Below are positions 5,934-13,512 of a stretch of 15,104 nt of DNA, one piece after another. The position numbers and the translations under genes are program-made. The first letter of the stretch is position 1; each line of letters opens with the position of its first letter. Below the pieces are notes generated by a model. The model was given only the letters and a program-made list of their open reading frames with translations. It had not been told where the DNA came from and made no database searches. Origin of the DNA: an uncultured Oscillospiraceae bacterium (GTDB taxonomy: Bacteria > Bacillota_A > Clostridia > Oscillospirales > Oscillospiraceae); contig CANRKN010000045.1 of assembly GCA_947631215.1 (NCBI GenBank), forward strand, positions 1 through 15,104, given 5' to 3'.

Positions 5934-7169
5934 ATGAGACGTATCTTGGCATTGGTGCTGGCCCTGGCCCTGCTGGCCGGCTGTGGGGGAAATAAGGGGA
6001 AGGAGGCGCCACCGGTGCCGGAGCAGACCCCGGAGCGGGACCTGGCGGCAAGGGTGACCGCCCGGCCCGTGATGGGGGCGGAGGTGACGGAGGAGGCCGC
6101 TCTTGCGGCGGTCAAATTCGGCCTGGACCTCTTTCGGGAGAGCCTGGACGGGGAGAACACGCTGGTATCGCCGCTGTCTGTATTGGAGGCCCTGGCCATG
6201 ACGGCGAACGGCGCGGCAGGGGACACCCTGGCGCAGATGGAGAGCGTGTTCGGCCTTGACCGGAACGACCTCAACGGCTTTCTGCTGGCCTACCGGCAGG
6301 GCCTGGGGAAGGGGACGAATGTTGCCAACGGCATATGGCTCAACGATGAGCTGGGTCTCAATGTGAAGGAGGGCTTTTTGCAGGCCAACGCGGACTATTA
6401 TGGCGCCGGCGTCACCCAGGGGGCCTTCGATGAGGCGGCCCGGGACGAGATCAACGCCTTCGTCCGGGACCACACCGCCGGGCGCATAGAGCGCATATTG
6501 GAGGAGCTGGACCCGTCCGCGGCCATGGTGCTGGTGAACGCCCTGTCCTTCGACGGGACATGGGAGACCATCTACCGGGAGGACCAGATACAGGCAGGCA
6601 CCTTCACCAGCGCTGCCGGGGAGGAGCAGGACGCCGCCTTCATGTGGTCGGACGGGGAGAATTATATCGCCGACAGCCACGCGGAAGGGTTCGTGAAGTA
6701 CTACGAGGGCCGGGACTACGCCTTCGCGGCGCTGCTGCCCGAGGAGGGCATGACCCTGGCGGACTACGCCGCCACTCTCACGGCGGAGGGCCTGCGTGCC
6801 ATGCTGGAGAATGAGGCGGCGGAGTCGGCGGGAGCCGCCCTGCCCAAGTTCACGGCGAGCTGGGGGGCGGAGCTGTCCCCAAGCCTCGCGGCCATGGGCA
6901 TGCCGGACCTCTTTGACCCGGAGAAGGCGGACCTGTCCGCCATAGCGGCGGACGACGCCCTGCATGTAAGCCAGGTGCAGCACAAGACCTTCATCAACGT
7001 GGACGAGAAGGGCACCCAGGCCGGGGCGGCCACAGCCGTGGGGGTAAAGGCGGCCAGCCTCATGGGCCCGGAGAAGCAGGTGGTGCTGGACAGGCCGTTT
7101 CTCTATATGCTCATCGACTGCGAGCATAACGTGCCGCTGTTCATCGGCGCGGTGACGGAGATAGGGTGA
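5934..7169 (+). CDS. Serpin-family protease inhibitor, predicted lipoprotein
   Basis: This 411-residue protein starts with a lipoprotein signal peptide (MRRILALVLALALLAGC, lipobox LAGC, lipidated C17), so it should be anchored on the outside of the membrane. The remainder is a full serpin: NTLVSPLSVLEALAMTANGA near the N-terminus, the LVNALSFDGTWE strand, HKTFINVDEKGTQAGAATAV leading into the reactive-centre loop, and the C-terminal DRPFLYMLIDCEHNVPLFIGAV. The hinge (G360, T361, then small residues 363-368) is compatible with loop insertion, so it is likely inhibitory. Counting 17 residues from E358 puts P1-P1' at A374-S375, suggesting an elastase-like target. The loop is about three residues longer than in alpha-1-antitrypsin, so P1 is uncertain. 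ATG 5934 has TAAGGAGG 8 nt upstream; ATG 5901 lacks a ribosome site and would bury the signal peptide. Serpins are uncommon in bacteria and known in some gut species. Confidence 0.93.
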   Translation: MRRILALVLALALLAGCGGNKGKEAPPVPEQTPERDLAARVTARPVMGAEVTEEAALAAVKFGLDLFRESLDGENTLVSPLSVLEALAMTANGAAGDTLAQMESVFGLDRNDLNGFLLAYRQGLGKGTNVANGIWLNDELGLNVKEGFLQANADYYGAGVTQGAFDEAARDEINAFVRDHTAGRIERILEELDPSAAMVLVNALSFDGTWETIYREDQIQAGTFTSAAGEEQDAAFMWSDGENYIADSHAEGFVKYYEGRDYAFAALLPEEGMTLADYAATLTAEGLRAMLENEAAESAGAALPKFTASWGAELSPSLAAMGMPDLFDPEKADLSAIAADDALHVSQVQHKTFINVDEKGTQAGAATAVGVKAASLMGPEKQVVLDRPFLYMLIDCEHNVPLFIGAVTEIG

Positions 7170-7183
7170 GGGGGGGCTGGCAA

Positions 7184-7273
7184 AGGGCGGCCTCGCCCGA
7201 CAGGGCCCCTCCCGCTAAAGTTCACTTCGTTCACCGAGCGCGTGCGGGGCACTGCCGGTTCTCGCCGCCCGTC
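7184..7273 (-). repeat. Dispersed 90-bp intergenic element, copy 2 (inverted)
   Basis: This is the reverse-complement partner of 2836-2925, identical at 86 of 90 positions. It begins 14 nt after the serpin stop and ends just before the strong hairpin at 7282-7311, within the spacer between convergent genes. Two of the four differences (G2879/C2885 in copy 1, A/T in copy 2) are opposite each other across a GAA triplet and preserve pairing, a weak hint that structure is maintained. Confidence 0.85.
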
Positions 7274-7281
7274 AGATAGCA

Positions 7282-7311
7282 AAGGCGCCGCCGGGATTCC
7301 GGCGGCGCCTT
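7282..7311 (-). terminator. Terminator between the serpin and DUF1002 genes, probably bidirectional
   Basis: A perfect 13-bp GC-rich stem (7282-7294 with 7299-7311) around a GATT loop. Leftward transcripts leave it with TTTGCTATCT, 12 nt after the DUF1002 stop; rightward transcripts pass ACTATGC and then a T-run. It therefore probably ends the leftward six-gene operon and also transcripts coming from the serpin. Confidence 0.8.
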
Positions 7312-7322
7312 ACTATGCTTTT

Positions 7323-8192
7323 TTATCCCTTGTGGAACAGGCCGGTCACGAAGTCTATGGCCTTCTGGAACAGGCCCGTGATCTTCTGGCCGAAGCTGGC
7401 GGCCTTCTCCGCGTACTGGGCCACGGTGGACAGGGCTCCCTTGAACTGCTGGACCTTCTCCTGCAGCTCGTTGGTGGAGAGGCCCTCTAAGGTCCTGCAG
7501 AGACTCACCAGCCTATCCATGGTCTCGTCGGAGAGGTCATAGCCGTACCGGCCGGCGATGGCGCTTACCTGGCCTTTCAGGTCCTCGTCGGACATGGACT
7601 TGGTCTCGTCCAGTAGGAGCTTCAGCTCGTTGACGATGGCTACCGCGTCCAGGTCGTCGATCTGGTCGGCAAGCTGTGCGGTGGTGACAAGCTCATCGGC
7701 GGCGGCGTCCTTGGCCTCCTGCTGGAGCTGGGTGCCGGTGATGCTCTCGTAGGCCTTGTATATGCCCGTGAGGGCGGCGGTGCCGGACACGCCGAAGGGC
7801 GCGCCCACCTTCACTTGGGCGTCGTATATGCCCGCGGTCATCAGGGCGGCCTTGTACATGTCCTCGGTGCACCAGTCGATGTTGCTGGTGGTGACATTGA
7901 GCCCCGCGTTGGCGCCCAGGATGCGGATATAGACACAGGAGATGGCGTTGTGGCCGATGACGGACTCGTCCACCAGGCCCTCCAGATAATCCCGCTCCTC
8001 GGCGTTGGTGACGGTGAGCTCCGGGACGCTGCCCCGGACGAGGCCGAACTGGTCATAGACCGCCTGTATCTGCTCCGCCGTCAGGTCCGCGCCCACCGCC
8101 ACCCGCTCCTGACCCTCGCTCACCGCGAAAGCGGGGGCGGCCAGGGCCAGGAACAGGCTCAGGATAAGTACAGTGCTGAGAAAACGCTTCAT
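7323..8192 (-). CDS. Secreted DUF1002 family protein (YpuA-like)
   Basis: This 289-residue protein has a Sec signal peptide (MKRFLSTVLILSLFLALAAPAFA, cleavage expected after A23). The mature part fits the DUF1002 family, to which B. subtilis YpuA belongs: a conserved N-terminal half with GLVDESVIGHNAISCVYIRIL and NVTTSNIDWCTEDMYKAALMTAGI, then an alanine-rich helical region and a C-terminal helical tail (residues about 225-289). Function is unknown; it is an exported, extracytoplasmic protein. The ribosome site is weak, and the start lies 10 nt after the phosphohexomutase stop, so it is probably translated by coupling as the last gene of the operon. It ends in TAA, followed by the hairpin at 7282-7311. 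Confidence 0.82.
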   Translation of the reverse strand: MKRFLSTVLILSLFLALAAPAFAVSEGQERVAVGADLTAEQIQAVYDQFGLVRGSVPELTVTNAEERDYLEGLVDESVIGHNAISCVYIRILGANAGLNVTTSNIDWCTEDMYKAALMTAGIYDAQVKVGAPFGVSGTAALTGIYKAYESITGTQLQQEAKDAAADELVTTAQLADQIDDLDAVAIVNELKLLLDETKSMSDEDLKGQVSAIAGRYGYDLSDETMDRLVSLCRTLEGLSTNELQEKVQQFKGALSTVAQYAEKAASFGQKITGLFQKAIDFVTGLFHKG

Positions 8193-8202
8193 AGGGGAGA
8201 TA

Positions 8203-9936
8203 TCAGCCTTTCAGCGCGTCCGCCGCGGCGGAGAAGGCCTCCACCTTCGCCGCGCACTCGGCCTTGTCGGCGCCCCGGGCCAGGATGTAGATCTTGATCT
8301 TGGGCTCGGTGCCGGAGGGGCGGACGATGAAGTTGGTGCCGTCCTCCAGCTCGAAGTAGAGCACGTTGGACCCGGAGATGGGGGTGTGGTCCACGGCGCC
8401 CAGGCCGGGCACGGACACGGTGCCGTCCCGGTAGTCCCGCATGCGGGCCACCCGCTGGCCGCCCAGCTCCACGGGGGTGTGCTCCCGCAGATTCGTCATC
8501 AGCGCTGCCATGCGCTCAGGCCCGTCCACGCCCTCCATGTAGATGTTCACGGTCTTTTCGGAGAACCAGCCGTATTTCTCATAAAGGGCCTCCAGGGCGT
8601 CCAGCAGGCTCATGCCCTTCTTGTAGTAGTGGGCGGCCATCTCGGCGATCATCATGGAGGCGGTGACGGCGTCCTTGTCCCGGACGTAGTCGCCCATCAT
8701 GTAGCCGTAGCTCTCCTCAAAGGCCAGCAGGTACTTCTCCCCGGTGCCCGCGGCGGCGTAGCCCGCCAGCCGCTCGGCCATGAACTTGAAGCCGGTGAAG
8801 GTCTGGCCGTACTCCACGCCGTTGGCCTCGCAGATGGTCTTTACCATGGAGGTGGACACGATGGTGGAGAGGATGACGGGCTTTTCCGGCATGGTGCCGC
8901 TGGCTTGGCGTGCAGTGATGACGTAGTCCGCCAGCAGGCAGCCCATCTGGTTGCCGGTGATGGTGTGGTACTCCCCGTCCTTGCCCAGGGCCATGACGCC
9001 CACCCGGTCAGAGTCCGGGTCGGTGCCGATGATGAGGTCGCTGCCCACCTTCCGGGCCAGGTCCACGGCCAGATAGAACCCCTCGGGATTCTCGGGGTTG
9101 GGGCTCTCCACGGTGGGGAAGGCCCCGTCGATGACCATCTGCTCCGGCACGGGGTGGATGTGCTTGAGGCCCAGCCGTTTCAGCGCCTCGGGCACCAGGA
9201 TATGGCCCGCGCCGTGGAAGGGGGTGTACACCACCTGGAACTCATCCGCCACGTCCTTCACGGCGGCGGGGTCGATGGCCTGGGCCATGACGTTTTCCAA
9301 AAACAGCTCGTCGGTCTCCTGGCCGATGATCTCGATGAGGCCCTTGGCTTTGGCCTCCTCGAAGTCCATGACGGCGGGGCCGGTGAAGATGTCGATGGCC
9401 GCCATGTTCTGGGCCACCACCTCGGCGTGGTGGGGGGGAAGCTGGGCGCCGTCGGACCAGTAGACCTTGTAGCCGTTGTAGGCCTTGGGGTTGTGGCTGG
9501 CGGTGATGTTGATGCCGGCGGTGGCGCCGTAGTGTATCACGCCGAAGCTCAGCTCCGGGGTGGGGCGCAGGGACTCGAAAAGCCGCACGTGGATGCCGTT
9601 GGCCGCGCACACGCATGCCGCCTCCCGGGCAAATTCCGGGGAGTTTATCCGGCAGTCGTGGGCTATCACCACGCCCTTGTGCCGGGCCTCGTCTCCCTCA
9701 GCTACCACGAGAGAGGCAAAAGCCTGGGTGGCCCAGCGGATGACATGGATGTTCATCCGGGCCAGGCCCGCCCCCATTACGCCCCGCAGGCCGGCTGTGC
9801 CGAATTCCAGGGGGCCGCGGAAGCGGCTTTTGATCTCGTCCTCGTCGTTTCGGATGGCGTCCAGCTCGTGCCACTCCTCGTCGGAGAGGGCCGGGCTGTC
9901 CAGCCAGCGCTCAAATTCCTTCCTGTAGTCCGTCAT
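8203..9936 (-). CDS. Alpha-D-phosphohexomutase (phosphoglucomutase/phosphomannomutase, PgcA-like)
   Basis: This 577-residue enzyme is full length for the long Firmicutes phosphoglucomutase group. It interconverts hexose 1- and 6-phosphates and supplies glucose-1-phosphate for UDP-glucose, glycans and envelope polymers. Visible motifs are FGTAGLRG near residue 45, the active-site phosphoserine loop TASHNPKAYNGYK (Ser147), the metal-binding loop GTDPDSDRVG (D306, D308, D310), the sugar-specificity region AFEESYGYM, and the phosphate-binding loop SGTEPKIKIY near residue 541. ATG 9936 has AAAGGAG upstream and lies inside the last 26 nt of the DUF2007 gene. All catalytic residues look intact. Glucose versus mannose preference cannot be decided from sequence alone. 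Confidence 0.93.
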   Translation of the reverse strand: MTDYRKEFERWLDSPALSDEEWHELDAIRNDEDEIKSRFRGPLEFGTAGLRGVMGAGLARMNIHVIRWATQAFASLVVAEGDEARHKGVVIAHDCRINSPEFAREAACVCAANGIHVRLFESLRPTPELSFGVIHYGATAGINITASHNPKAYNGYKVYWSDGAQLPPHHAEVVAQNMAAIDIFTGPAVMDFEEAKAKGLIEIIGQETDELFLENVMAQAIDPAAVKDVADEFQVVYTPFHGAGHILVPEALKRLGLKHIHPVPEQMVIDGAFPTVESPNPENPEGFYLAVDLARKVGSDLIIGTDPDSDRVGVMALGKDGEYHTITGNQMGCLLADYVITARQASGTMPEKPVILSTIVSTSMVKTICEANGVEYGQTFTGFKFMAERLAGYAAAGTGEKYLLAFEESYGYMMGDYVRDKDAVTASMMIAEMAAHYYKKGMSLLDALEALYEKYGWFSEKTVNIYMEGVDGPERMAALMTNLREHTPVELGGQRVARMRDYRDGTVSVPGLGAVDHTPISGSNVLYFELEDGTNFIVRPSGTEPKIKIYILARGADKAECAAKVEAFSAAADALKG

Positions 9937-10225
9937 CGTCAGGTTCTCCTTTCAAAAGCTCCTGGGCTTCGGCCAGGCGGCCCGCCGGGACGTATATGTC
10001 TACGCCGTTGCCGCTGACGCCGAGCATGACCTTCCCGAAGGCTCCGTCTCCGGGATATTGCGCAACGCTGGGGACGCCGTAGGCCTCCAGCATGGATCTC
10101 ACCGTGTCCGCCTCCATATCCAGAGGCGCGCAGTGGACCAGAAAGGCGGGCTGCTCCGGCTGGCCGGAGGGGTCCTTTGGCCACTGGTCATATTCTTTTC
10201 CAAATCGGTGCAGTCCCCAGTTCAT
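9911..10225 (-). CDS. DUF2007-like small protein
   Basis: This 104-residue protein has no membrane segment. The central part, LVHCAPLDMEADTVRSMLEAYGVPSV followed by VDIYVPAGRLAEAQELLKG, resembles the small DUF2007 ('putative signal transducing protein') fold: a strand, a helix that carries a gene-specific 'longer-lived copy' pattern, and a C-terminal AxELL helix. No biochemical role is established for the family. GGGAGG (10237-10232) sits 6 nt before the ATG. It overlaps the phosphohexomutase start by 26 nt and follows rlmH by 19 nt, so it is an internal operon gene. The N-terminal 25 residues (NWGLHRFGKEYDQWPKDP) are lineage-specific. Confidence 0.65.
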   Translation of the reverse strand: MNWGLHRFGKEYDQWPKDPSGQPEQPAFLVHCAPLDMEADTVRSMLEAYGVPSVAQYPGDGAFGKVMLGVSGNGVDIYVPAGRLAEAQELLKGEPDDDGLQEGI

Positions 10226-10244
10226 GGGACACCTCCCAAGAGCG

Positions 10245-10670
10245 TTATTTGTGGTATTTAGCCCCCGCGGTGATGGTGAAGGCTCGGTAGAGCTGCTCTA
10301 AGAGCATCACCCGCGCCAGGTGGTGGGGGAAGGTCATGTCCGACATGGAGAGCTTATAGTCCGCCGCGGCTTTTACGGATTCCGGCAGGCCGTCGGACCC
10401 GCCGATGAGAAAGCACAGGCGGCTTTCGCCCCCCGAGGCCAGTTTTTCCAGTTTCCGGGCCAGGGCGGGACTGGAGAGCTTCTCCCCCTCGATGCAAAGG
10501 GCGATGACATAGGCCCCCTTGGGGATGCGGGCGGCCACGTCCCCGTCCTCGGGAAGCTCCGTGACCTCCGCCTTGCAGTAAGCGCCCAGGCGCTTTAAAT
10601 ACTCGGCGCAGGCGGCGATATAGTATGGCTCTTTTAACCGGCCCTGGCAGATGACGCTCACGCGAAGCAC
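10245..10670 (-). CDS. rlmH: 23S rRNA (pseudouridine-1915-N3)-methyltransferase RlmH
   Basis: RlmH is a SPOUT-class methyltransferase acting on helix 69 of 23S rRNA in assembled 70S ribosomes. The 141-residue product shows the family pattern: ICQGRLKEPYYIAACAEYLKRL at the N-terminus, FLIGGSDGLPESV for the SAM-binding knot, and the highly conserved end HHLARVMLLEQLYRAFTITAGAKYHK. It is slightly shorter than the 155-159 residues of E. coli or S. aureus. The start is chosen as GTG 10670 because GGAGGT lies 6 nt upstream and it gives MLRVSVICQG, aligned with the family; the frame stays open further upstream inside the hydrolase gene. It overlaps that gene by 13 nt. The next GTG at 10661 is an alternative. 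Confidence 0.92.
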   Translation of the reverse strand: MLRVSVICQGRLKEPYYIAACAEYLKRLGAYCKAEVTELPEDGDVAARIPKGAYVIALCIEGEKLSSPALARKLEKLASGGESRLCFLIGGSDGLPESVKAAADYKLSMSDMTFPHHLARVMLLEQLYRAFTITAGAKYHK

Positions 10671-11440
10671 GGCGCCACCTCCACCTCCAGCCGGCCATAT
10701 TCCGGCGCCACGTAAAGGTCCGTATCCCTGCCCTCCAGGGCCCGGCGCACCGTGCGCTCCGCCACGGAGGGGAGGTTGTTGTTTTTGGATAGATGCCCCA
10801 GCACCAGCTTTTTCGTCCCCCGCCCGGCCAGCACCGCGGCCAGCCACATGCACTCGCAGTTGGAGAGGTGCCCCTGGTCCGACAGGATGCGGGCCTTCAA
10901 ATACGCGGGGTAGGGGCCGTGAATGAGCATGTCCGGGTCGTGGTTGGCCTCGATGAGGGCGGCATCCGCCCCGTCGAAATACCGGAGCATGGTATCGGTG
11001 ACACAGCCGGTGTCCGTGGCGCAGACCAGCGCCGCGCCGTCAGCCTCCACGCGGTAGCCCACGCTGCCGCTTTTGGCGTCGTGGGGCGTGGGGAAGGCGG
11101 TGACGGTCATGCAGCCCAGGGACAGGGGCGTCTCCGGGAGAATGTCCTTAATAAGCGGCGCGGCCCCCGGATACAGCCTGCGCAGCGCGCCGGCCACCGT
11201 CCCGGGGGCGTAGACCGGCAGGGGGAACTGCCGGGTGAAAACGAGGAGCCCTGAGACATGGTCGGAGTGCTCGTGGGTGATGAATATGCCGTCCAATAAG
11301 GCGGGGTCTATGCCCTCGCCCTCCAGGGCGGTGCGGATGCGCCTGGCGGACAGCCCCGCGTCCAGAAGGACGCTCCGGCCCCCGCCCTGCACCAGCGCAC
11401 AGTTGCCTGTGGAGCCGCTGGCGAATATGACGAGGCGCAT
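10658..11440 (-). CDS. MBL-fold metallo-hydrolase, YycJ/WalJ-like
   Basis: This 260-residue metallo-beta-lactamase-fold protein has the N-terminal signature FASGSTGNCALV, the HxHxDH metal motif THEHSDH (H56, H58, D60, H61), then FPTPHDAKSGSVGY, CATDTGC, an EANHD motif and a C-terminal VLGHLSKNNN. This pattern is that of YycJ/WalJ, a presumed nuclease-like enzyme linked to the WalRK envelope regulon in B. subtilis. ATG 11440 is used because the family begins here; the frame extends upstream to 11506 only by overlapping murA. It starts 1 nt after the murA stop (TGACATG) with no strong ribosome site, implying coupling. In many Firmicutes walJ is close to rlmH, as here, but the walRK genes are not in this window. 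Confidence 0.88.
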   Translation of the reverse strand: MRLVIFASGSTGNCALVQGGGRSVLLDAGLSARRIRTALEGEGIDPALLDGIFITHEHSDHVSGLLVFTRQFPLPVYAPGTVAGALRRLYPGAAPLIKDILPETPLSLGCMTVTAFPTPHDAKSGSVGYRVEADGAALVCATDTGCVTDTMLRYFDGADAALIEANHDPDMLIHGPYPAYLKARILSDQGHLSNCECMWLAAVLAGRGTKKLVLGHLSKNNNLPSVAERTVRRALEGRDTDLYVAPEYGRLEVEVAPCFA

Positions 11441-11441
11441 G

Positions 11442-12752
11442 TCAGCCGGCGTTCCAGTTGGCGGGGCGGCGGTGCTCCTCAACCTGGACGCAGCGGATGT
11501 CCGCACCCAATGCCTGGAACTTGCCCACCAGGTCCTGGTAGCCCCGCTCGATGTAGATGATGTCCTCCACCTCGGTGACGCCCTCGGCGGCGAGCCCGGC
11601 GATGACCACCGCCGCGCCGGCCCGCAGGTCGCAGGCCTTCACCACGGAGCCGGTGAGCTTATCCACGCCCTGGATGAAGGCGGACTGGTCCTCCACCTCT
11701 ATCTGGGCGCCCATCTTTTTCAGCTCTCCCACATACTTGAACCGGCCGCCGGCCCAGACGCCCTCCGTGACGATGCTGTTTCCGGGAGCGCAGCACAGCA
11801 CCGCCGCCATCTGGGGCTGCATGTCCGTGGGGAAGCCGGGGTAGGGCATGGTCTTGAGGTTGGCCCGGTGCAGGGGGCCGTCCCGGCGGACCAGGACGTA
11901 GTCGTCGCCCTCCTCCACCTCCACGGCCATCTCCCGCAGCTTGGAGGAGATGCACTCCAAATGCTTGGGGATGACGTTGGACACCCGGACCGCGCCGCCG
12001 GCGGCGGCCACCGCCGCCATGTAGGTGCCGGCCTCGATCTGGTCGGGGATGAGGGTATAGGAGCCGCCGTGGAGATGGCTGACGCCCCGGATCTTGATAA
12101 CGTCGGTGCCCGCGCCCCGCACGTCCGCGCCCATGGAGTTGAGGAAGTTGGCCAGGTCCACGATGTGGGGCTCACGGGCCACGTTCTCGATGACCGTGCG
12201 GCCCTCCGCCGTGGCGGCGGCGATCATGATGTTGATGGTGGCGCCCACGGAGACTTTGTCAAGGTATATGGTGGTGCCCTTGAGCCGGCCGGCGGGGCAG
12301 CTGGCGGTGATGAAGCCGCCGGACACGTCCATGTCCGCCCCCAGGGCGGTGAGACCCTTGATATGCTGGTCGATGGGGCGGACGCCGAAGTTGCAGCCGC
12401 CGGGCATGGTGGTGCGGGCCTTGCCGAAGCGGCCCAGCATGGCGCCGATGAGGTAGTAGCTGGCCCGGATCTTGCGGGTCAGGGCCCACATCCGCTCCGG
12501 GAGGATGTCCATCTGCACGTGGGTGCAGTCCAGCTCCACGGTGGTGCGGTTTATCATGTTCACCCGGGCGCCTAAGTAGGTGAGGATGTGCAGAAGGGTG
12601 TCGGTATCGCTGATCTCAGGCAGGTTTTCCAGCCTGCACACGCCGTGGACCATGAGGGCCGCCGGGATGATGGCCACCGCCGCGTTTTTCGCGCCGGATA
12701 TCTCCACTTCGCCGTGCAGGGGCCGTCCGCCCTGAATAACGTACTTTTCCAT
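11442..12752 (-). CDS. murA: UDP-N-acetylglucosamine 1-carboxyvinyltransferase MurA
   Basis: MurA catalyses the first committed step of peptidoglycan synthesis, transferring enolpyruvate from PEP to UDP-GlcNAc in the cytoplasm. The 436-residue protein has GAKNAA with catalytic Lys22, the fosfomycin-targeted cysteine C120 in [12 protein letters not shown], the adjacent R125, and [10 protein letters not shown] with the catalytic aspartate. Having Cys rather than Asp at the PEP-site loop predicts fosfomycin sensitivity at the enzyme level. The ATG at 12752 has GGGGAG 5 nt upstream. It is the first gene of the leftward run and has its own promoter at 12829-12857. Firmicutes often carry two paralogues (murAA, murAB); which one this is cannot be told here. 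Confidence 0.96.
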   Translation of the reverse strand: MEKYVIQGGRPLHGEVEISGAKNAAVAIIPAALMVHGVCRLENLPEISDTDTLLHILTYLGARVNMINRTTVELDCTHVQMDILPERMWALTRKIRASYYLIGAMLGRFGKARTTMPGGCNFGVRPIDQHIKGLTALGADMDVSGGFITASCPAGRLKGTTIYLDKVSVGATINIMIAAATAEGRTVIENVAREPHIVDLANFLNSMGADVRGAGTDVIKIRGVSHLHGGSYTLIPDQIEAGTYMAAVAAAGGAVRVSNVIPKHLECISSKLREMAVEVEEGDDYVLVRRDGPLHRANLKTMPYPGFPTDMQPQMAAVLCCAPGNSIVTEGVWAGGRFKYVGELKKMGAQIEVEDQSAFIQGVDKLTGSVVKACDLRAGAAVVIAGLAAEGVTEVEDIIYIERGYQDLVGKFQALGADIRCVQVEEHRRPANWNAG

Positions 12753-12781
12753 AGATGCTCCCCAAAAATATGTCAGGATAG

Positions 12782-12797
12782 GGGCGGAGGGCCGCCC
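12782..12797 (-). other. Small hairpin in the murA leader
   Basis: On the minus strand GGGCGG-CCCT-CCGCCC gives a 6-bp stem, 30 nt before the murA start. The nearest T-run is about 12 nt downstream, so it is not a clear terminator. It could stabilise the leader RNA or attenuate readthrough from the NUDIX gene. Confidence 0.4.
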
Positions 12798-12828
12798 TTA
12801 TGATACAGTCGGAATAATACAGTTTGCT

Positions 12829-12857
12829 ATTTTATCACAAACAGGAAGGAAAATCAA
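12829..12857 (-). promoter_or_regulatory. Promoter of the murA-led operon
   Basis: On the minus strand TTGATT (12857-12852), a 17-bp spacer and TAAAAT (12834-12829). The -35 overlaps the stop codon of the upstream NUDIX gene. The leader would be roughly 70 nt. Confidence 0.6.
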
Positions 12858-13393
12858 TTCCTCCCAAGAAGGGCGAGGGCTTTGAGCGCTCCCACCACCG
12901 TTTTGGCGTCGTGGACGGCGCCGGCCATGGCCATGTCCGCCAGCTCCCGCAGAGGCATTTTCTCCACGTCCAAAAACTCGTTGGGGTCGGGATGGGCCTG
13001 ACCCTGGTGCAGGCCGGTGGCGAGGTAGAGGTACAGCTTTTCCGTGGAGATGCCCGGGGAGACATAGATGCAGCCCAAGTCGGACCAATTATCCGCCTCC
13101 AGGCCCGTCTCCTCGCTCAGCTCCCGCACCGCCGCCGGCAGGGGGTCCTCCCCCTTCTCCAGCTTCCCGGCGGGCAGCTCCAGAAGCTCCCGGCCGAAGG
13201 GATAGCGCCACTGGCGCACCACGAACACGTTCCCGTCCTCGTCCACAGCCGTCACGCATACCCCGCCGGGGTGGTGGACCACCTCCCGGATGGATACCGC
13301 CCCGTTGGGCAGGCTCACCATGTCCTCCGTCAGGTCCACGACCACACCCTGGTAGGTGCCCACGCGCCGCAGCTGCTTTTCCTCGTGGTCCAT
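12854..13393 (-). CDS. NUDIX hydrolase, ADP-ribose pyrophosphatase-like (NudF/YqkG type)
   Basis: This 179-residue enzyme contains a perfect Nudix box at residues 76-98, with G76, E82, R90-E91, E94-E95 and G97 all in place; it binds the metal and cleaves a nucleoside diphosphate linked to X. The flanking VRQWRYPFGRELLELPAGKLE segment is characteristic of the ADP-ribose pyrophosphatase subgroup, which clears ADP-ribose to AMP and ribose-5-phosphate. The longer open frame begins at 13438, but ATG 13393 is preferred: GGGGG-type ribosome sequence lies 8 nt upstream and homology starts there. The stop codon overlaps the murA promoter -35. It probably has its own promoter at 13449-13477. Substrate is inferred from subgroup motifs only. 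Confidence 0.9.
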   Translation of the reverse strand: MDHEEKQLRRVGTYQGVVVDLTEDMVSLPNGAVSIREVVHHPGGVCVTAVDEDGNVFVVRQWRYPFGRELLELPAGKLEKGEDPLPAAVRELSEETGLEADNWSDLGCIYVSPGISTEKLYLYLATGLHQGQAHPDPNEFLDVEKMPLRELADMAMAGAVHDAKTVVGALKALALLGRN

Positions 13394-13448
13394 GCCGCAT
13401 TCCCCCTTTATTGCCAGAAAAAGGTTACATAATACCAAGGTTTCCCTC

Positions 13449-13477
13449 AGTATAACACGTTATTTCGGAAATTTCCA
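13449..13477 (-). promoter_or_regulatory. Candidate promoter of the NUDIX gene
   Basis: On the minus strand TGGAAA (13477-13472), a 17-bp spacer and TATACT (13454-13449). The -35 is imperfect and overlaps the palindrome GGAAATTTCC (13467-13476), a possible operator. The leader would be about 49 nt. Confidence 0.4.
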
Positions 13478-13512
13478 CATTTTTATTCTATGCGCGGGGC
13501 ATTTCTTTGGAT

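Noticed and set aside
5883..7127. 414-codon open frame antisense to the serpin
   Set aside because: The serpin reading is unambiguous; this product has shadow-type composition and no recognisable motif.
8173..10017. 614-codon open frame on the + strand antisense to the phosphohexomutase
   Set aside because: It is a shadow of a GC-rich gene. The minus-strand protein has all phosphohexomutase motifs, while the antisense product is rich in H, G, V and L with no recognisable domain.
10671..10853. Upstream extension of RlmH to 10853
   Set aside because: It lies entirely within the MBL-hydrolase gene and has no RlmH homology; GTG 10670 has a ribosome site and fits the family start.
11235..12575. 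446-codon open frame antisense to murA and the hydrolase
   Set aside because: It covers two well-recognised genes on the other strand and has no domain or ribosome site of its own.
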